Source: Rhodococcus sp. ARC_M6
GTDB taxonomy: Bacteria > Actinomycetota > Actinomycetes > Mycobacteriales > Mycobacteriaceae
Length of the DNA stretch: 64,000 bases
Assembly: GCF_022810305.1 (NCBI RefSeq)
Contig: NZ_JALGQH010000017.1
Span: 1-64,000, forward strand
Direction: 5' to 3'
The position numbers and the translations under genes are program-made. Below the pieces are notes generated by a model that worked only from the letters and a program-made list of their open reading frames with translations, was not told the DNA's origin and made no database searches. Shown piece by piece: positions 53,164 through 61,782 of the stretch. Position 1 is the first letter of the stretch. Each line of letters opens with the position of its first letter.

Positions 53164-53232
53164 GCCGAAGTTCGTTCGCCTTGTCCGCCGAAGTTCGTTC
53201 GCCTTGTCCGCCGAAGTTCGTTCGCCTTGTCC
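53164..53232. repeat. Three perfect tandem 23-bp repeats
   Basis: Unit starts GCCGAAGTTCGTTCGCCTTG and ends TCC; copies at 53164-53186, 53187-53209 and 53210-53232 are identical. Each unit contains the small palindrome CGAAGTTCG. The unit is not a multiple of three and lies 15 nt after cobF and about 40 nt before the diguanylate cyclase gene, so it is noncoding. Identity of the copies implies recent expansion. Confidence 0.9.
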
Positions 53233-53273
53233 GTTGTGTCACAGCAATGGAGTAGCGCACCTATGCTTTGCGC

Positions 53274-54455
53274 ATGATGTGGTTCGGACCGGGCGGTCGG
53301 CAACTGATCGTGCCGGTCCGGCGTGGAACGCCGCAGGCAGACTGGCGGACTGCGCTCGGACTGCTTGTCCAGTGGTTCAACCGTCCGGACCCGTTCGACA
53401 CTTTCACCCGCTACATAGCGTCGAAAGGCCTCGAACTGTGGGGGCGCTTGCTGCTTATCTGTTCGTTGCTGTCCGTCGCAGTCACCATGGCGCTACTTCG
53501 ATTCAGTGACCAAGGTATCCACAACGAGGTAACCAGTGTCATCAACGCGATGATTATTGTTGCCACACTCTTGATGATCATCCCGTTCGTGTGTATCCCG
53601 ACTTTCACTCGACGATGGTCGTATGTCTTTCTCGTGTATGCAGAAATCGGTGTGCCGGCAGGCATATTTCTCAACAAGAATCCGCTGGTCGGATTGCTGC
53701 AATGCAGCGTATTCGGGCTTTTCGGAGCGTATATCGCGTTTTTTCACAGTTCCAGGGTGCAGACCGCCCATATGATTTTTGCTGTCGTAGTCCTCTTGGT
53801 GATCGGGTACCAGGTTGCGGAGTACACGGATCCGGCGTTAGCCGTATCACTGGGTTTCCTCATCTTCTCGAGCATCACGGTGGTTCCCTTCACCTGTCAG
53901 TTCATGCTCTCGTTATTGGGTACCGATGCGGAGAATTCCGAACTCGATCCCCTCACCGGATTGCTTAATCGACGAGGATTGCAAAGAGCCGTCGACGAGC
54001 GGGGAGTGGCAACTACTCCACCGCGTGAGGCGTCGTACGTGGTCGCGATTGTCGATGTCGACAATTTCAAACGCGTCAATGACACGTTGGGTCACGAGGC
54101 GGGTGATCAAGTTCTTCGTGAGTTGGCAGAGCGACTGCGAGAGTGCGGTGGCAGCCACGCACTGGTCTCACGATTTGGAGGGGACGAATTCGTCCTGGTC
54201 GACACGGTCTTGGCAGGCTCTGAGCAACGACTCGAGGAGGACTTCGCGGGGAAGTTACGTCTCGACAATCGCGATCCAGTTGTCACAACCAGCGTGGGTA
54301 TCGCAATTGCATCGACAACTCGGCTGACTCTCGACGCAGACGGCGTACTGGCAGAGCTATTTCGTATCGCAGACGAAGCCATGTACCGCGCGAAGTCGTC
54401 GGGCGGCGACCAGGTACTTCTGTGCCACAGCTTCGGCCAGGCGGCGACAGACTAG
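53274..54455 (+). CDS. Membrane diguanylate cyclase (GGDEF), second copy
   Basis: 393 residues from the ATG at 53274 (another ATG follows directly; a TTG two codons upstream is possible). A ~50-residue soluble N-terminus leads to six hydrophobic segments (about 58-215) and a GGDEF domain with 'SELDPLTGLLNRRGL', 'IVDVDNFKRVNDTLGHEAGDQ' and an intact GGDEF at about 302-306. It resembles the protein at 9483-10631 in build, though the membrane parts differ. No inhibitory RxxD site and no EAL domain. The triple 23-bp repeat lies in its upstream region. Confidence 0.9.
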   Translation: MMWFGPGGRQLIVPVRRGTPQADWRTALGLLVQWFNRPDPFDTFTRYIASKGLELWGRLLLICSLLSVAVTMALLRFSDQGIHNEVTSVINAMIIVATLLMIIPFVCIPTFTRRWSYVFLVYAEIGVPAGIFLNKNPLVGLLQCSVFGLFGAYIAFFHSSRVQTAHMIFAVVVLLVIGYQVAEYTDPALAVSLGFLIFSSITVVPFTCQFMLSLLGTDAENSELDPLTGLLNRRGLQRAVDERGVATTPPREASYVVAIVDVDNFKRVNDTLGHEAGDQVLRELAERLRECGGSHALVSRFGGDEFVLVDTVLAGSEQRLEEDFAGKLRLDNRDPVVTTSVGIAIASTTRLTLDADGVLAELFRIADEAMYRAKSSGGDQVLLCHSFGQAATD

Positions 54456-54522
54456 CGTTGGCTCGGTGCCGGAGTTTCCCGAAGCCGGGCAGGGCACGGC
54501 CCAATTCTCTTAGACTGGCCGC

Positions 54523-55389
54523 ATGCCGGAACTACCCGAGGTGGAAGCGCTCGCGGATTTCCTGCGCGAACACGCAACGGGGGCAGTGATCGGTCGGGTC
54601 GACGTCGCGGCGTTGAGTGTTCTCAAGACTTTTGATCCGCCGATCACCGCCTTGTCGGGCCGCGACGTGACCGGGGCCGCGAGATTCGGGAAGCACCTCG
54701 GCTTGGATTGTGACGGACTGTGGCTCATCACTCACCTCTCGCGAGCGGGATGGATGCGCTGGCAAGACAATCCGTCGTCGACACCGCCGAAGCCCGGCAA
54801 GGGACCGCTGGCGTTGCGAGTTCATTTCTTCACACCCGAAGGTCTAACTCCCGCATTCGATCTCACCGAAGCCGGCACGAAGAAACGCCTCGCAGTGTGG
54901 GTGGTGAAAGATCCGTCGGATGTTCCGGGGATTGCACGTCTGGGACCGGACGCAATGGTCGCGACGGAATCCGAGTTTGCGGAAGTTCTCGCCGGCACAA
55001 CTGCGCGGATCAAGAACGCACTGGTCGATCAGTCTCTCTTGGCTGGTATCGGTAACGCCTATTCTGACGAAATCCTCCATACGGCGAAGCTCTCTCCCTT
55101 CGCGAACTCGTCTCGTCTTACGGCAGAACAGATTACGACGCTCTACGGCACCATGCGATCAGTTCTGACCGATGCGATTGCGCGGTCCGTCGGACAGGAT
55201 GCCGCAAGACTCAAGGGGGAGAAGCGATCTGGAATGCGGGTACATGCCCGCACCGGTCTGCCCTGCCCGGTCTGCGGCGACGTGGTTCGAGAGGTGTGGT
55301 TTGCCGAGCGTTCCTTTCAATACTGTGCAACCTGCCAAACAGGTGGAAAGCCCTTGGCGGATCGGCGAATGTCTCGCCTTCTCAAGTAG
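54523..55389 (+). CDS. Fpg/Nei-family DNA glycosylase
   Basis: 288 residues. The MPELPEVE start (Pro2 nucleophile, Glu3) is intact, Lys57 is in ARFGKHLGL, the helix-two-turn-helix is 'NALVDQSLLAGIGNAYSDEIL' (about 165-185) and the C-terminal zinc finger has four Cys (248, 251, 268, 271) with the Arg loop 'GGKPLADRRMSRLL'. It should remove oxidised bases and nick the strand. It is the full-length form of an Fpg-like protein present only as an N-terminally shortened version in M. tuberculosis (Rv0944). Its 3' end overlaps the LysR gene by 8 nt. Confidence 0.9.
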   Translation: MPELPEVEALADFLREHATGAVIGRVDVAALSVLKTFDPPITALSGRDVTGAARFGKHLGLDCDGLWLITHLSRAGWMRWQDNPSSTPPKPGKGPLALRVHFFTPEGLTPAFDLTEAGTKKRLAVWVVKDPSDVPGIARLGPDAMVATESEFAEVLAGTTARIKNALVDQSLLAGIGNAYSDEILHTAKLSPFANSSRLTAEQITTLYGTMRSVLTDAIARSVGQDAARLKGEKRSGMRVHARTGLPCPVCGDVVREVWFAERSFQYCATCQTGGKPLADRRMSRLLK

Positions 55390-56257
55390 TGAACTGATCA
55401 GCCAGCAGGGTTACGAATTCCCTTGCCAATGAAGAGGAATGCGCGGAGTCGGTAATTGCATGGACCACCCGGTGTGGGGCGTCAGCGATAGGAATACATA
55501 CCAACTCGGGATGCTCGACGCTCATCGACTGGGGAAGCAGTCCGACGCCTAGTCCGTTGGCAGTCAACGAGCAGATGAGATCGACGGAATTCGCTTCGTA
55601 GGTGCGTCCGCGTGGAACCTGAGATTCGGCAAAAGCCTGATCGGTCTGTATCCGTGCTTCGCTGCCCGACGCAAAATCCACTAGCGGAACGTCTCTGAGA
55701 TCTTCGAGTCGGATGGATGTCACCCCACTGAAGCGGTGATCGACGGGAACAAACGCCGCTGTCGACTCACTCCACAGCGGAACCGCCGAGAATGTCTTGG
55801 GTAGTCGGCCAGGTGCCAACCCCACTATCCCGACGTCGATCGCACCGGATCGGACACCTTCGATGACGACTTCACTCCCGTACGGGCGCACCGTTGCATT
55901 GATGGTCGGATGTCTGTGCGTCAAAGCGGCAAGTGCGCGCCCGATATCGACGCGGCCGGCAGAGGTAATCGTGCCGACGGTAAGCCGTACCTGCTCGCTA
56001 CCTACCTCGGAAACATCGCTCACCAACCGCGACACTGCACCGAGCACATCGCGGGCGCGGGCCACAAACACCTCGCCTGCGGAAGTTAGTCCCACATTGC
56101 GACTGTTTCGATGAAAAAGTTCAACGCCGAGTTCACGTTCGAGATCCCGGATCTGCGCACTGAGCGCTGATTGCGAGATGTGCAGGCGACTTGCGGCTCG
56201 ACTGAAATGACGATCCTCGGCGACGGCCAGTGCGTAGCGGATGTGGCGCAAATCCAT
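55382..56257 (-). CDS. LysR-family transcriptional regulator
   Basis: 291 residues. N-terminal winged helix 'MDLRHIRYALAVAEDRHFSRAASRLHISQSALSAQIRDLERELGVELFHRNSRNVGLTSAG' (1-62) and a typical LysR effector domain (about 88-291). LysR regulators commonly control a divergent transporter gene; the nearest one is the MFS gene 4.2 kb away, with two secreted-protein genes between. The sequence ATCTATC followed by TT occurs near both the LysR and the MFS starts. The effector is unknown. Confidence 0.9.
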   Translation of the reverse strand: MDLRHIRYALAVAEDRHFSRAASRLHISQSALSAQIRDLERELGVELFHRNSRNVGLTSAGEVFVARARDVLGAVSRLVSDVSEVGSEQVRLTVGTITSAGRVDIGRALAALTHRHPTINATVRPYGSEVVIEGVRSGAIDVGIVGLAPGRLPKTFSAVPLWSESTAAFVPVDHRFSGVTSIRLEDLRDVPLVDFASGSEARIQTDQAFAESQVPRGRTYEANSVDLICSLTANGLGVGLLPQSMSVEHPELVCIPIADAPHRVVHAITDSAHSSSLAREFVTLLADQFTT

Positions 56258-56642
56258 GCGCTCGAATCTATCGGTTCAATCGATTGGTTGCTTGCAACGA
56301 TCTTGTGACCTGGCAGAAACTGAAGGTAGTGCGTTTAATGGATTTGGCAATTGCCGAGTGCAACCTTTGTGTGGGTACCAATTCTGGGGTCGAGATGCGC
56401 AGATCCCTTCTCAGTCGATATCCAGCTAATTCTTTGCATAACTAAAGATTGTGCGTAGTTGAGTTAGGTTGTGCAGTTCAACTCCGATTATCGTGCGGTT
56501 TTGACGGTGTTTCCGTTCCGGAAAATTGCATAGCCAATTGTCTGGTTTTTCCCCAGTAAACAGACTAATCTGGGTCGCATTGGTCCGAGTCGGACGTACG
56601 TCTTGATTTGCGGGTCTTCGTCGGGTAGTCGAGAGGGAATAG
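56258..56642. other. 385-nt AT-richer intergenic region
   Basis: Lies between the LysR gene and the first Ig-repeat gene. Holds an ATCTATC-containing stretch near 56265-56272 close to the LysR start, and a small hairpin AGTTGA (56457-56462)/TCAACT (56478-56483) with a 15-nt loop. CGAGAGGGAATAG just before the Ig-repeat ATG (about 56630-56642) is its ribosome site. No further gene was seen. Confidence 0.4.
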
Positions 56643-58088
56643 ATGTCTGAGAGAAACATCCGTCGTGTTGTCGGTGGTGTCAGCGCTTTTGCGATTGCAG
56701 CCGGACTGGCCGTGAGCTTCGGAACCGGTGTTGCTGGCGCGGCTCCCGTTTCGGTGAGCTGGACGGATGGCGGCAGCGATTTCGAACGAACCGTCAGCAA
56801 TGTGACTCCGAGTGAGGGTGACATTGTCACCACTTCGATGAAGTTCATGCGCAACAAAATTCCTGTGGAGTGGCTCCAAGCGGTGAAGGATTTTCACCCA
56901 GCGTGTTTGACGTATGTGGACGGTTCGGCGAACGTCAACGGGAGTGCGTTGGGCCTCCAGAGTTCGGGTGCGGATTTCGTCCGGGTCACCGGCAACTGGG
57001 ACGTCTACCCGAACATCAACCCGAAGTCGCGGACGTTCTCGTTCTCCTACAAGGTCGGTGCGGACTGCGATCGTGACGTCGCGATGAAGACGTGGACGGA
57101 CTACTCAGGGTCGCTTGGCAGTGGAAGTTATCCAGATCATGGAACCACGATCACTGTGCAGAAGAACAACACCACAGCGGCACTCGACACAGTGGCGCCG
57201 GGTGTGCAGGTGGGCCAGACGGTACCGCTCAAGGCGACCGTCACGGGTGGCGTGGCCGGAAATATTGTTGAGTTCTACGACGGTGCAGGCAAGATCGGTC
57301 AGGGTGCGCTCGACAGTGCAGGACTCGCGACCTTCAACTGGATACCGAATTCCAAGGGCACGCACAACCTGTCCGTGAAGTTTGTTGCCACGACGAAGGC
57401 AAATGCAGCAACTTCGGCTACTCAGTCTGTAGGAGTCGCGCAGGCAGATGCTCCGTCCACGACTACGCTTGCGTCCATCTCGGGTGCGCAGGTCGGGGCA
57501 TCCACCACGCTGAAGGCAACAGTCAGCCCTGCCGGTGCCGGTGGGACGGTCACGTTCACGATTGCGGGCAAACCCACCCAGGTAGCGGTTGACGGCAATG
57601 GTCAGGCCATCTATACCTGGACTCCGGCAACGTCGGGAAGTCAGACGATCACTGCAGACTTCTCCGGCCGCTCCGGTGTTAGCGGTTCAACAACCACTAC
57701 AACTGTGACCGTCGCCGATGCGCCGGTCAGCAACACACAGTCGGCAACTCTTCTCTCCGTCACTGATGGACAGGTCGGAAAGTCGACGACGGTCTCGGCG
57801 CAGATTACTCCGGCCAACGCCGGTGGCACCGTCACGTTCAAGGACGGCGACACGGTTATCGGAACTGCGACGGTCGACGGTTCCGGAGTAGCGACCTTCA
57901 ACTGGACTCCCGCCACCGCAGGGCAGCGCACCATCACCGCTGAATTCAGTGGCGCCGGCACAGTCAACGGTTCGGCAGACAGCTACACCGTTCAGATTGC
58001 CGAAGCTGGAACTCCCGGCGGCGGAAATGGTGGAGGCTCGGGCAGTTTGGGCAGCCTGGGTGGTTTCACAGGTTCCTTCGGCTCGTAG
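56643..58088 (+). CDS. Secreted Ig-repeat protein A (novel N-terminal domain, three Ig-like repeats)
   Basis: 481 residues. Signal peptide (to about residue 34, GVAGA|AP), then a ~140-residue N-terminal domain with two cysteines (in HPACLTYVDGSA and GADCDRDVA) that may form a disulfide. Three bacterial Ig-like repeats of about 95 residues follow (around 175, 268 and 360), each with 'V(G/A)-x-TV-x-LKATVSP...GTVTF...W-TPA-x-GSQTITA-x-FSG', and a Gly/Ser tail ending GSGSLGSLGGFTGSFGS. No sortase motif or anchor is seen, so it may be released or tied to the envelope by the tail. Tandem with a longer paralogue. Likely a surface or adhesion protein; function unproven. Confidence 0.78.
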   Translation: MSERNIRRVVGGVSAFAIAAGLAVSFGTGVAGAAPVSVSWTDGGSDFERTVSNVTPSEGDIVTTSMKFMRNKIPVEWLQAVKDFHPACLTYVDGSANVNGSALGLQSSGADFVRVTGNWDVYPNINPKSRTFSFSYKVGADCDRDVAMKTWTDYSGSLGSGSYPDHGTTITVQKNNTTAALDTVAPGVQVGQTVPLKATVTGGVAGNIVEFYDGAGKIGQGALDSAGLATFNWIPNSKGTHNLSVKFVATTKANAATSATQSVGVAQADAPSTTTLASISGAQVGASTTLKATVSPAGAGGTVTFTIAGKPTQVAVDGNGQAIYTWTPATSGSQTITADFSGRSGVSGSTTTTTVTVADAPVSNTQSATLLSVTDGQVGKSTTVSAQITPANAGGTVTFKDGDTVIGTATVDGSGVATFNWTPATAGQRTITAEFSGAGTVNGSADSYTVQIAEAGTPGGGNGGGSGSLGSLGGFTGSFGS

Positions 58089-58119
58089 AAACTGATCGGC
58101 TGTAACTCAGCATCTTTTG

Positions 58120-58161
58120 ACGGCGCCCCGTCCCAGTCTTAGTACCGGGGCGGGGCGCCGT
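58120..58161 (+). terminator. Hairpin between the Ig-repeat genes
   Basis: Perfect 11-bp arms ACGGCGCCCCG (58120-58130) and CGGGGCGCCGT (58151-58161), 31 nt after the first stop and 34 nt before the second start. It would reduce read-through, so the second gene may have its own promoter or depend on leaky termination. Confidence 0.7.
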
Positions 58162-58194
58162 TCCTATCCATGCACTTTTTCAAAGGGGAAACGT

Positions 58195-60252
58195 ATGTCC
58201 CAGAAAAACATTCGCCGCGGCATCGGTGCTGTGAGCGCATTTGCCGTTGCCGCCGGCCTTGCCGTGACCTTCGGAACTGGTGTTGCCGAAGCGGTTTCAG
58301 GTTCGGTGAATTGGAAGGATGGGAACACCAGTTTCACGCGCACGATCAGTGACGTGACTCCTAGCGAGGGGGATATCATCACCGTCTCGACGAAGTTCAC
58401 GCGAGCGTGGAGCCTGGAGATCATCTATTCAGTCAAGGATCTTCATCCGACGTGCCTGACTTATGTGGACGGGTCTGCGAAGGTCAACGGGAACGCCGAC
58501 GGCACCATCACTACGGGCAATGAGGCTCCGGGTACGGATTTTGTTAACGCCGCGGGCAGTTGGACTGTGTATCTGTCTTCGGTAGTCGGTCCGACGTCGC
58601 GGACGTTCTCCTTCGACTACAAGGTTGGCGCGGGCTGCGATCGCGGCGTTGCGTTGTCGACGGGAATGAACTACACCACGGGTTTGGCTCCCGGCTACGG
58701 TAACTACCCCGGCAAGGGCCCGACTGTCACAGTGGCCAAGAACGTGTCGACCACGACGTTGACTCCGATTGCGGCAGCACAGGTCGGTACGCCGGTGAAT
58801 CTGAGTGCAACGGTGACCGGTGGAGTTACCGGAGACACTGTCGAATTCTATGACGGTACAAACAAACTCGGTAGTGGTGTGCTCAATGCCGCGGGTGTGG
58901 CCACCTACGAGTGGACGCCGGCGACCACCGGTAGTTACAGCCTTACTGCCAAATTTTTGCAAACTACGAAAGCCTCACAGTCCACCTCTGTGCCGCAGAA
59001 CGTAACGGTGTCGGCGGCTGTTGCCCAGACGATGACGGCGATCACGGGTGTCGGTACTGCGACGACGGGTGATTCGGTGTCGTTGACGGCGACGGTTGGC
59101 CCGAATCCGGGTGGTGGCACGGTGCAGTTCAAGGATGCGAACGGCAATCTTGGTGCTCCGGTGGATGTAGATGCTTCGGGTAATGCTGTGTTGATGCAGG
59201 CGTTTGCTGAAGGCACGCACAGCATTACGGCTGTGTTCTCCGGTTCTGCCGGGTTCGGTGCGTCGACTGCTGTGGCGCATTCGTTGACGGTGACGGCTCC
59301 GGTGGTTCCGAATACGGAGACGACGACGGCGATCACGGGTGTCGGTAGTGCGACGACGGGTGATGCGGTGTCGTTGACGGCGACGGTTGCTCCGGCTCCG
59401 GGTGGTGGCGCGGTGCAGTTCCAGGATGCCGGCGGAAATCTCGGTGAGGCTATTCCGGTGGTGGATGGCAAGGCGGTGTTGACGCGCTCGTTTACCGAAG
59501 GCGCACATAGTGTTACGGCGGTGTTCTCGGGTGTCGCTGGTTTCGCGGGTTCGACGTCGGGTGCGCATTCGTTGACGGTGTCGGCTCCGGTGGCGCCGGA
59601 CAAGACGACAGCCACGGCGCTCACGGTTCCTTCTGAAGCGAAGACCGGTGCAACGGTGGGTCTTTCTGCTCAGGTATCGCCAGCTCCCGGTGGTGGCACG
59701 GTGCAGTTCAAGGACGGCAGTACCAATATCGGTATGGCGATTCCAGTTGGTGCAGATGGCAAGGCGTCGACTTCGCACACGTTCGTCACTGTTGGTGCAC
59801 ATGAGATTACGGCGGTGTTCTCCGGATCTGCCGGGTTTGTTGCGTCAACGTCTGCGGTGCAGACTGTGACGGTGTCGGCTCCGGCCCCGAACGATGTCTC
59901 TACCGGCACGGTGTTGTCATTGCCGGCGTCGGCGGTCACCGGTGCGGTTGTCGAATTGTCGGCGACGGTGTCACCAGCGCTTAACGGGGGCACGGTTCAG
60001 TTCTTCGATGGCACCACACCGATCGGTACCCCGGTCCCGGTAGTGGATGGCAAGGCCACGCTCTCGCACGCATTCTCTGAGACCGGTGTTCGTCAGATCA
60101 CGGCGGAGTTCAGTGGGGCTGCGGGTCACCTGCCCTCGACGTCAGAGATCGGTACGGTCACGGTTTCGGCTGCCGGCGATGGTGGCGCAGGAGGCGGCTC
60201 GGGCAGCCTGGGTAGTTCCACGGGGTCGTTGAGTGGGCTGTTCGGTTCGTAG
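58195..60252 (+). CDS. Secreted Ig-repeat protein B (paralogue, five Ig-like repeats)
   Basis: 685 residues from the ATG at 58195 with AAAGGGGAAA upstream. The signal peptide (MSQKNIRRGIGAVSAFAVAA...GVAEA) and N-terminal domain (VNWKDGNTSFTRTISDVTPSEGD, LHPTCLTYVDGSAKVNG, GAGCDRGVA) match protein A closely. Five Ig-like repeats follow; repeats 2 and 3 are nearly identical at DNA level over about 65 nt (59029-59096 and 59320-59387, period 291 nt), showing recent internal duplication. The tail is GGSGSLGSSTGSLSGLFGS. A strong terminator with a T-run follows. Confidence 0.8.
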   Translation: MSQKNIRRGIGAVSAFAVAAGLAVTFGTGVAEAVSGSVNWKDGNTSFTRTISDVTPSEGDIITVSTKFTRAWSLEIIYSVKDLHPTCLTYVDGSAKVNGNADGTITTGNEAPGTDFVNAAGSWTVYLSSVVGPTSRTFSFDYKVGAGCDRGVALSTGMNYTTGLAPGYGNYPGKGPTVTVAKNVSTTTLTPIAAAQVGTPVNLSATVTGGVTGDTVEFYDGTNKLGSGVLNAAGVATYEWTPATTGSYSLTAKFLQTTKASQSTSVPQNVTVSAAVAQTMTAITGVGTATTGDSVSLTATVGPNPGGGTVQFKDANGNLGAPVDVDASGNAVLMQAFAEGTHSITAVFSGSAGFGASTAVAHSLTVTAPVVPNTETTTAITGVGSATTGDAVSLTATVAPAPGGGAVQFQDAGGNLGEAIPVVDGKAVLTRSFTEGAHSVTAVFSGVAGFAGSTSGAHSLTVSAPVAPDKTTATALTVPSEAKTGATVGLSAQVSPAPGGGTVQFKDGSTNIGMAIPVGADGKASTSHTFVTVGAHEITAVFSGSAGFVASTSAVQTVTVSAPAPNDVSTGTVLSLPASAVTGAVVELSATVSPALNGGTVQFFDGTTPIGTPVPVVDGKATLSHAFSETGVRQITAEFSGAAGHLPSTSEIGTVTVSAAGDGGAGGGSGSLGSSTGSLSGLFGS

Positions 60253-60259
60253 CCTGATC

Positions 60260-60325
60260 ACGCGGCGCTAGTTCTGCGCGGCGTCTTGCTCCTGTCACGC
60301 TCGGGGCGGGGCGCCGCGTTTTTTT
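60260..60325 (+). terminator. Terminator with T-run after Ig-repeat protein B
   Basis: ACGCGGCGC (60260-60268) pairs with GCGCCGCGT (60311-60319), followed by seven T. An alternative inner GCGC pairing exists. Confidence 0.8.
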
Positions 60326-60442
60326 ATTGTCATTCTCGTCATTGTCAGCGCGTTTGGTAGCCGCAGATTTGATCGGTTTGGTCGATTGATCATGCGGATC
60401 TATCTATTGGACGCAGCGCCGCTAGCCGTCCATGCTTGAACG

Positions 60443-61672
60443 ATGATTTCAGGCGATACACAACCGCGGCTCGGGATGCCGGTAGTCCTGCTGATGGCGG
60501 CGGCTACCGGGCTTTGTGCCGGTGGAAACTATTTCAACCAGCCGTTGCTGGAATCCATCGCGGACCATCTGAATGTATCCGCGTCGACAGCGGCAGTGAC
60601 GGTGACCATCGCTCAGGTGGCGTACGCCCTCGGGTTGGTGCTCCTCGTGCCGGTCGGAGATATTGTCGACCGTCGCAAGCTCACGGTGGGACTCATGATG
60701 CTGGCCGCAGTCGGCCAGGCAGTGAGTGGATTCGCCCCCAACTTTGCGACGCTGGCGGTAGGTATTGCTGTCGCCGGCGTGTTTTCAGTGGCAGCTCAGG
60801 TGTTGGTTCCCTTCGCTGCAGCCCTCGCTGAGCCAGAGCGTTCGGGTCAGGTGGTCGGCACAATCATGAGTGGGCTGCTGATCGGAATTCTCTTGGCACG
60901 CAGTGTTGCCGGCCTGCTGTCCGGTCTGGGTGGCTGGTCGACGGTATACAAGGTTGCCGCAGTGCTGATGGTGGTAATGGCAGGGGCGCTCTGGCGGGTG
61001 CTGCCATCAGACGCGGGCCCTCGCGAGAAGGTCAGCTACGCGGCGACACTCCGCTCGCTTGGGCATCTGGCGAAAACGTTGCCGCGTCTACGAACTCGAG
61101 CTGTCATGGGCGGTCTCGCATTTGCCGCGGTCAGTACCGTCTTCACCACCATGGCATTTCTGTTGGCCGGGGAATACGGGTACAGCGATACTCAGATCGG
61201 CTTGGTCGGATTGCTCGGCGTGGCGGGAGCATTGATGGCAACAGTCGCGGGCCGGTTGGCGGATCGAGGAAAGACGCAACTCGCTACCGGTGGTGCCCTG
61301 GCCGTTCTATTGTTGTGCTGGTTGCCTTTTGCTGTCGGTGGGACGCACTTGGCGTGGTTCCTTGTGGCCTTTGTACTCGCAGATTTGGCACTGCAAGGGG
61401 TGCATGTCAGCAACCAGAACATTGTTTACGCACTCATCCCTGCGGCGCGATCACGCGTCAATTCCGTGTACATGACCACCTACTTCATCGGTGCCGCTCT
61501 GGGGTCTGCGGTGGGATCAGTTGTTTGGAATGCCTACGGGTGGTCCGGAGTGTGTGTAGCCGGGTTGGCTTTCTCAGGAGCCACGGCACTGGTGTGGTTG
61601 CTTGATCGGCGGTTGGAAGACACTACCGCTTGTGAGGCTCACCCTCCGGCCATATCTGCACAACAGGCTTGA
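60443..61672 (+). CDS. MFS transporter (DHA1-type drug/metabolite exporter)
   Basis: 409 residues, twelve transmembrane segments. 'GDIVDRRKLTVGLMMLAA' is the motif between helices 2 and 3, and 'VLVPFAAALAEPERSGQVVGTIMSGLLIGILLARSVAGLL' covers helix 5 of drug:H+ antiporters. Substrate unknown. The upstream region contains ATCAATCGA-like and ATCTATC repeats similar to those near the LysR gene at 55.4-56.3 kb, which may have been its original divergent partner. Confidence 0.87.
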   Translation: MISGDTQPRLGMPVVLLMAAATGLCAGGNYFNQPLLESIADHLNVSASTAAVTVTIAQVAYALGLVLLVPVGDIVDRRKLTVGLMMLAAVGQAVSGFAPNFATLAVGIAVAGVFSVAAQVLVPFAAALAEPERSGQVVGTIMSGLLIGILLARSVAGLLSGLGGWSTVYKVAAVLMVVMAGALWRVLPSDAGPREKVSYAATLRSLGHLAKTLPRLRTRAVMGGLAFAAVSTVFTTMAFLLAGEYGYSDTQIGLVGLLGVAGALMATVAGRLADRGKTQLATGGALAVLLLCWLPFAVGGTHLAWFLVAFVLADLALQGVHVSNQNIVYALIPAARSRVNSVYMTTYFIGAALGSAVGSVVWNAYGWSGVCVAGLAFSGATALVWLLDRRLEDTTACEAHPPAISAQQA

Positions 61673-61736
61673 AAGTTTTTTACTGCAACTGTTTTCAAGA
61701 TACCGGCTGAATCCCTGCTCAAAACCTTCTCTTGAC

Positions 61737-61752
61737 TCGAATGGCTGTTCGA
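61737..61752. promoter_or_regulatory. Near-perfect actinobacterial SOS box (LexA site)
   Basis: TCGAATGGCTGTTCGA matches the actinobacterial consensus TCGAAC-RNNY-GTTCGA with a single mismatch (C to T at position 6). A -10-like TAGAAT lies at 61754-61759 and the HNH-protein start about 30-45 nt downstream, so LexA would block the promoter. In M. tuberculosis, some 13E12-type genes are LexA-controlled. Confidence 0.8.
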
Positions 61753-61782
61753 GTAGAATTGGGGGCAAGGATGGGGGATCCG

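Noticed and set aside
53164-53232. Tandem repeats as a CRISPR array
   Set aside because: The 23-bp copies are contiguous with no spacers and there are no cas genes.
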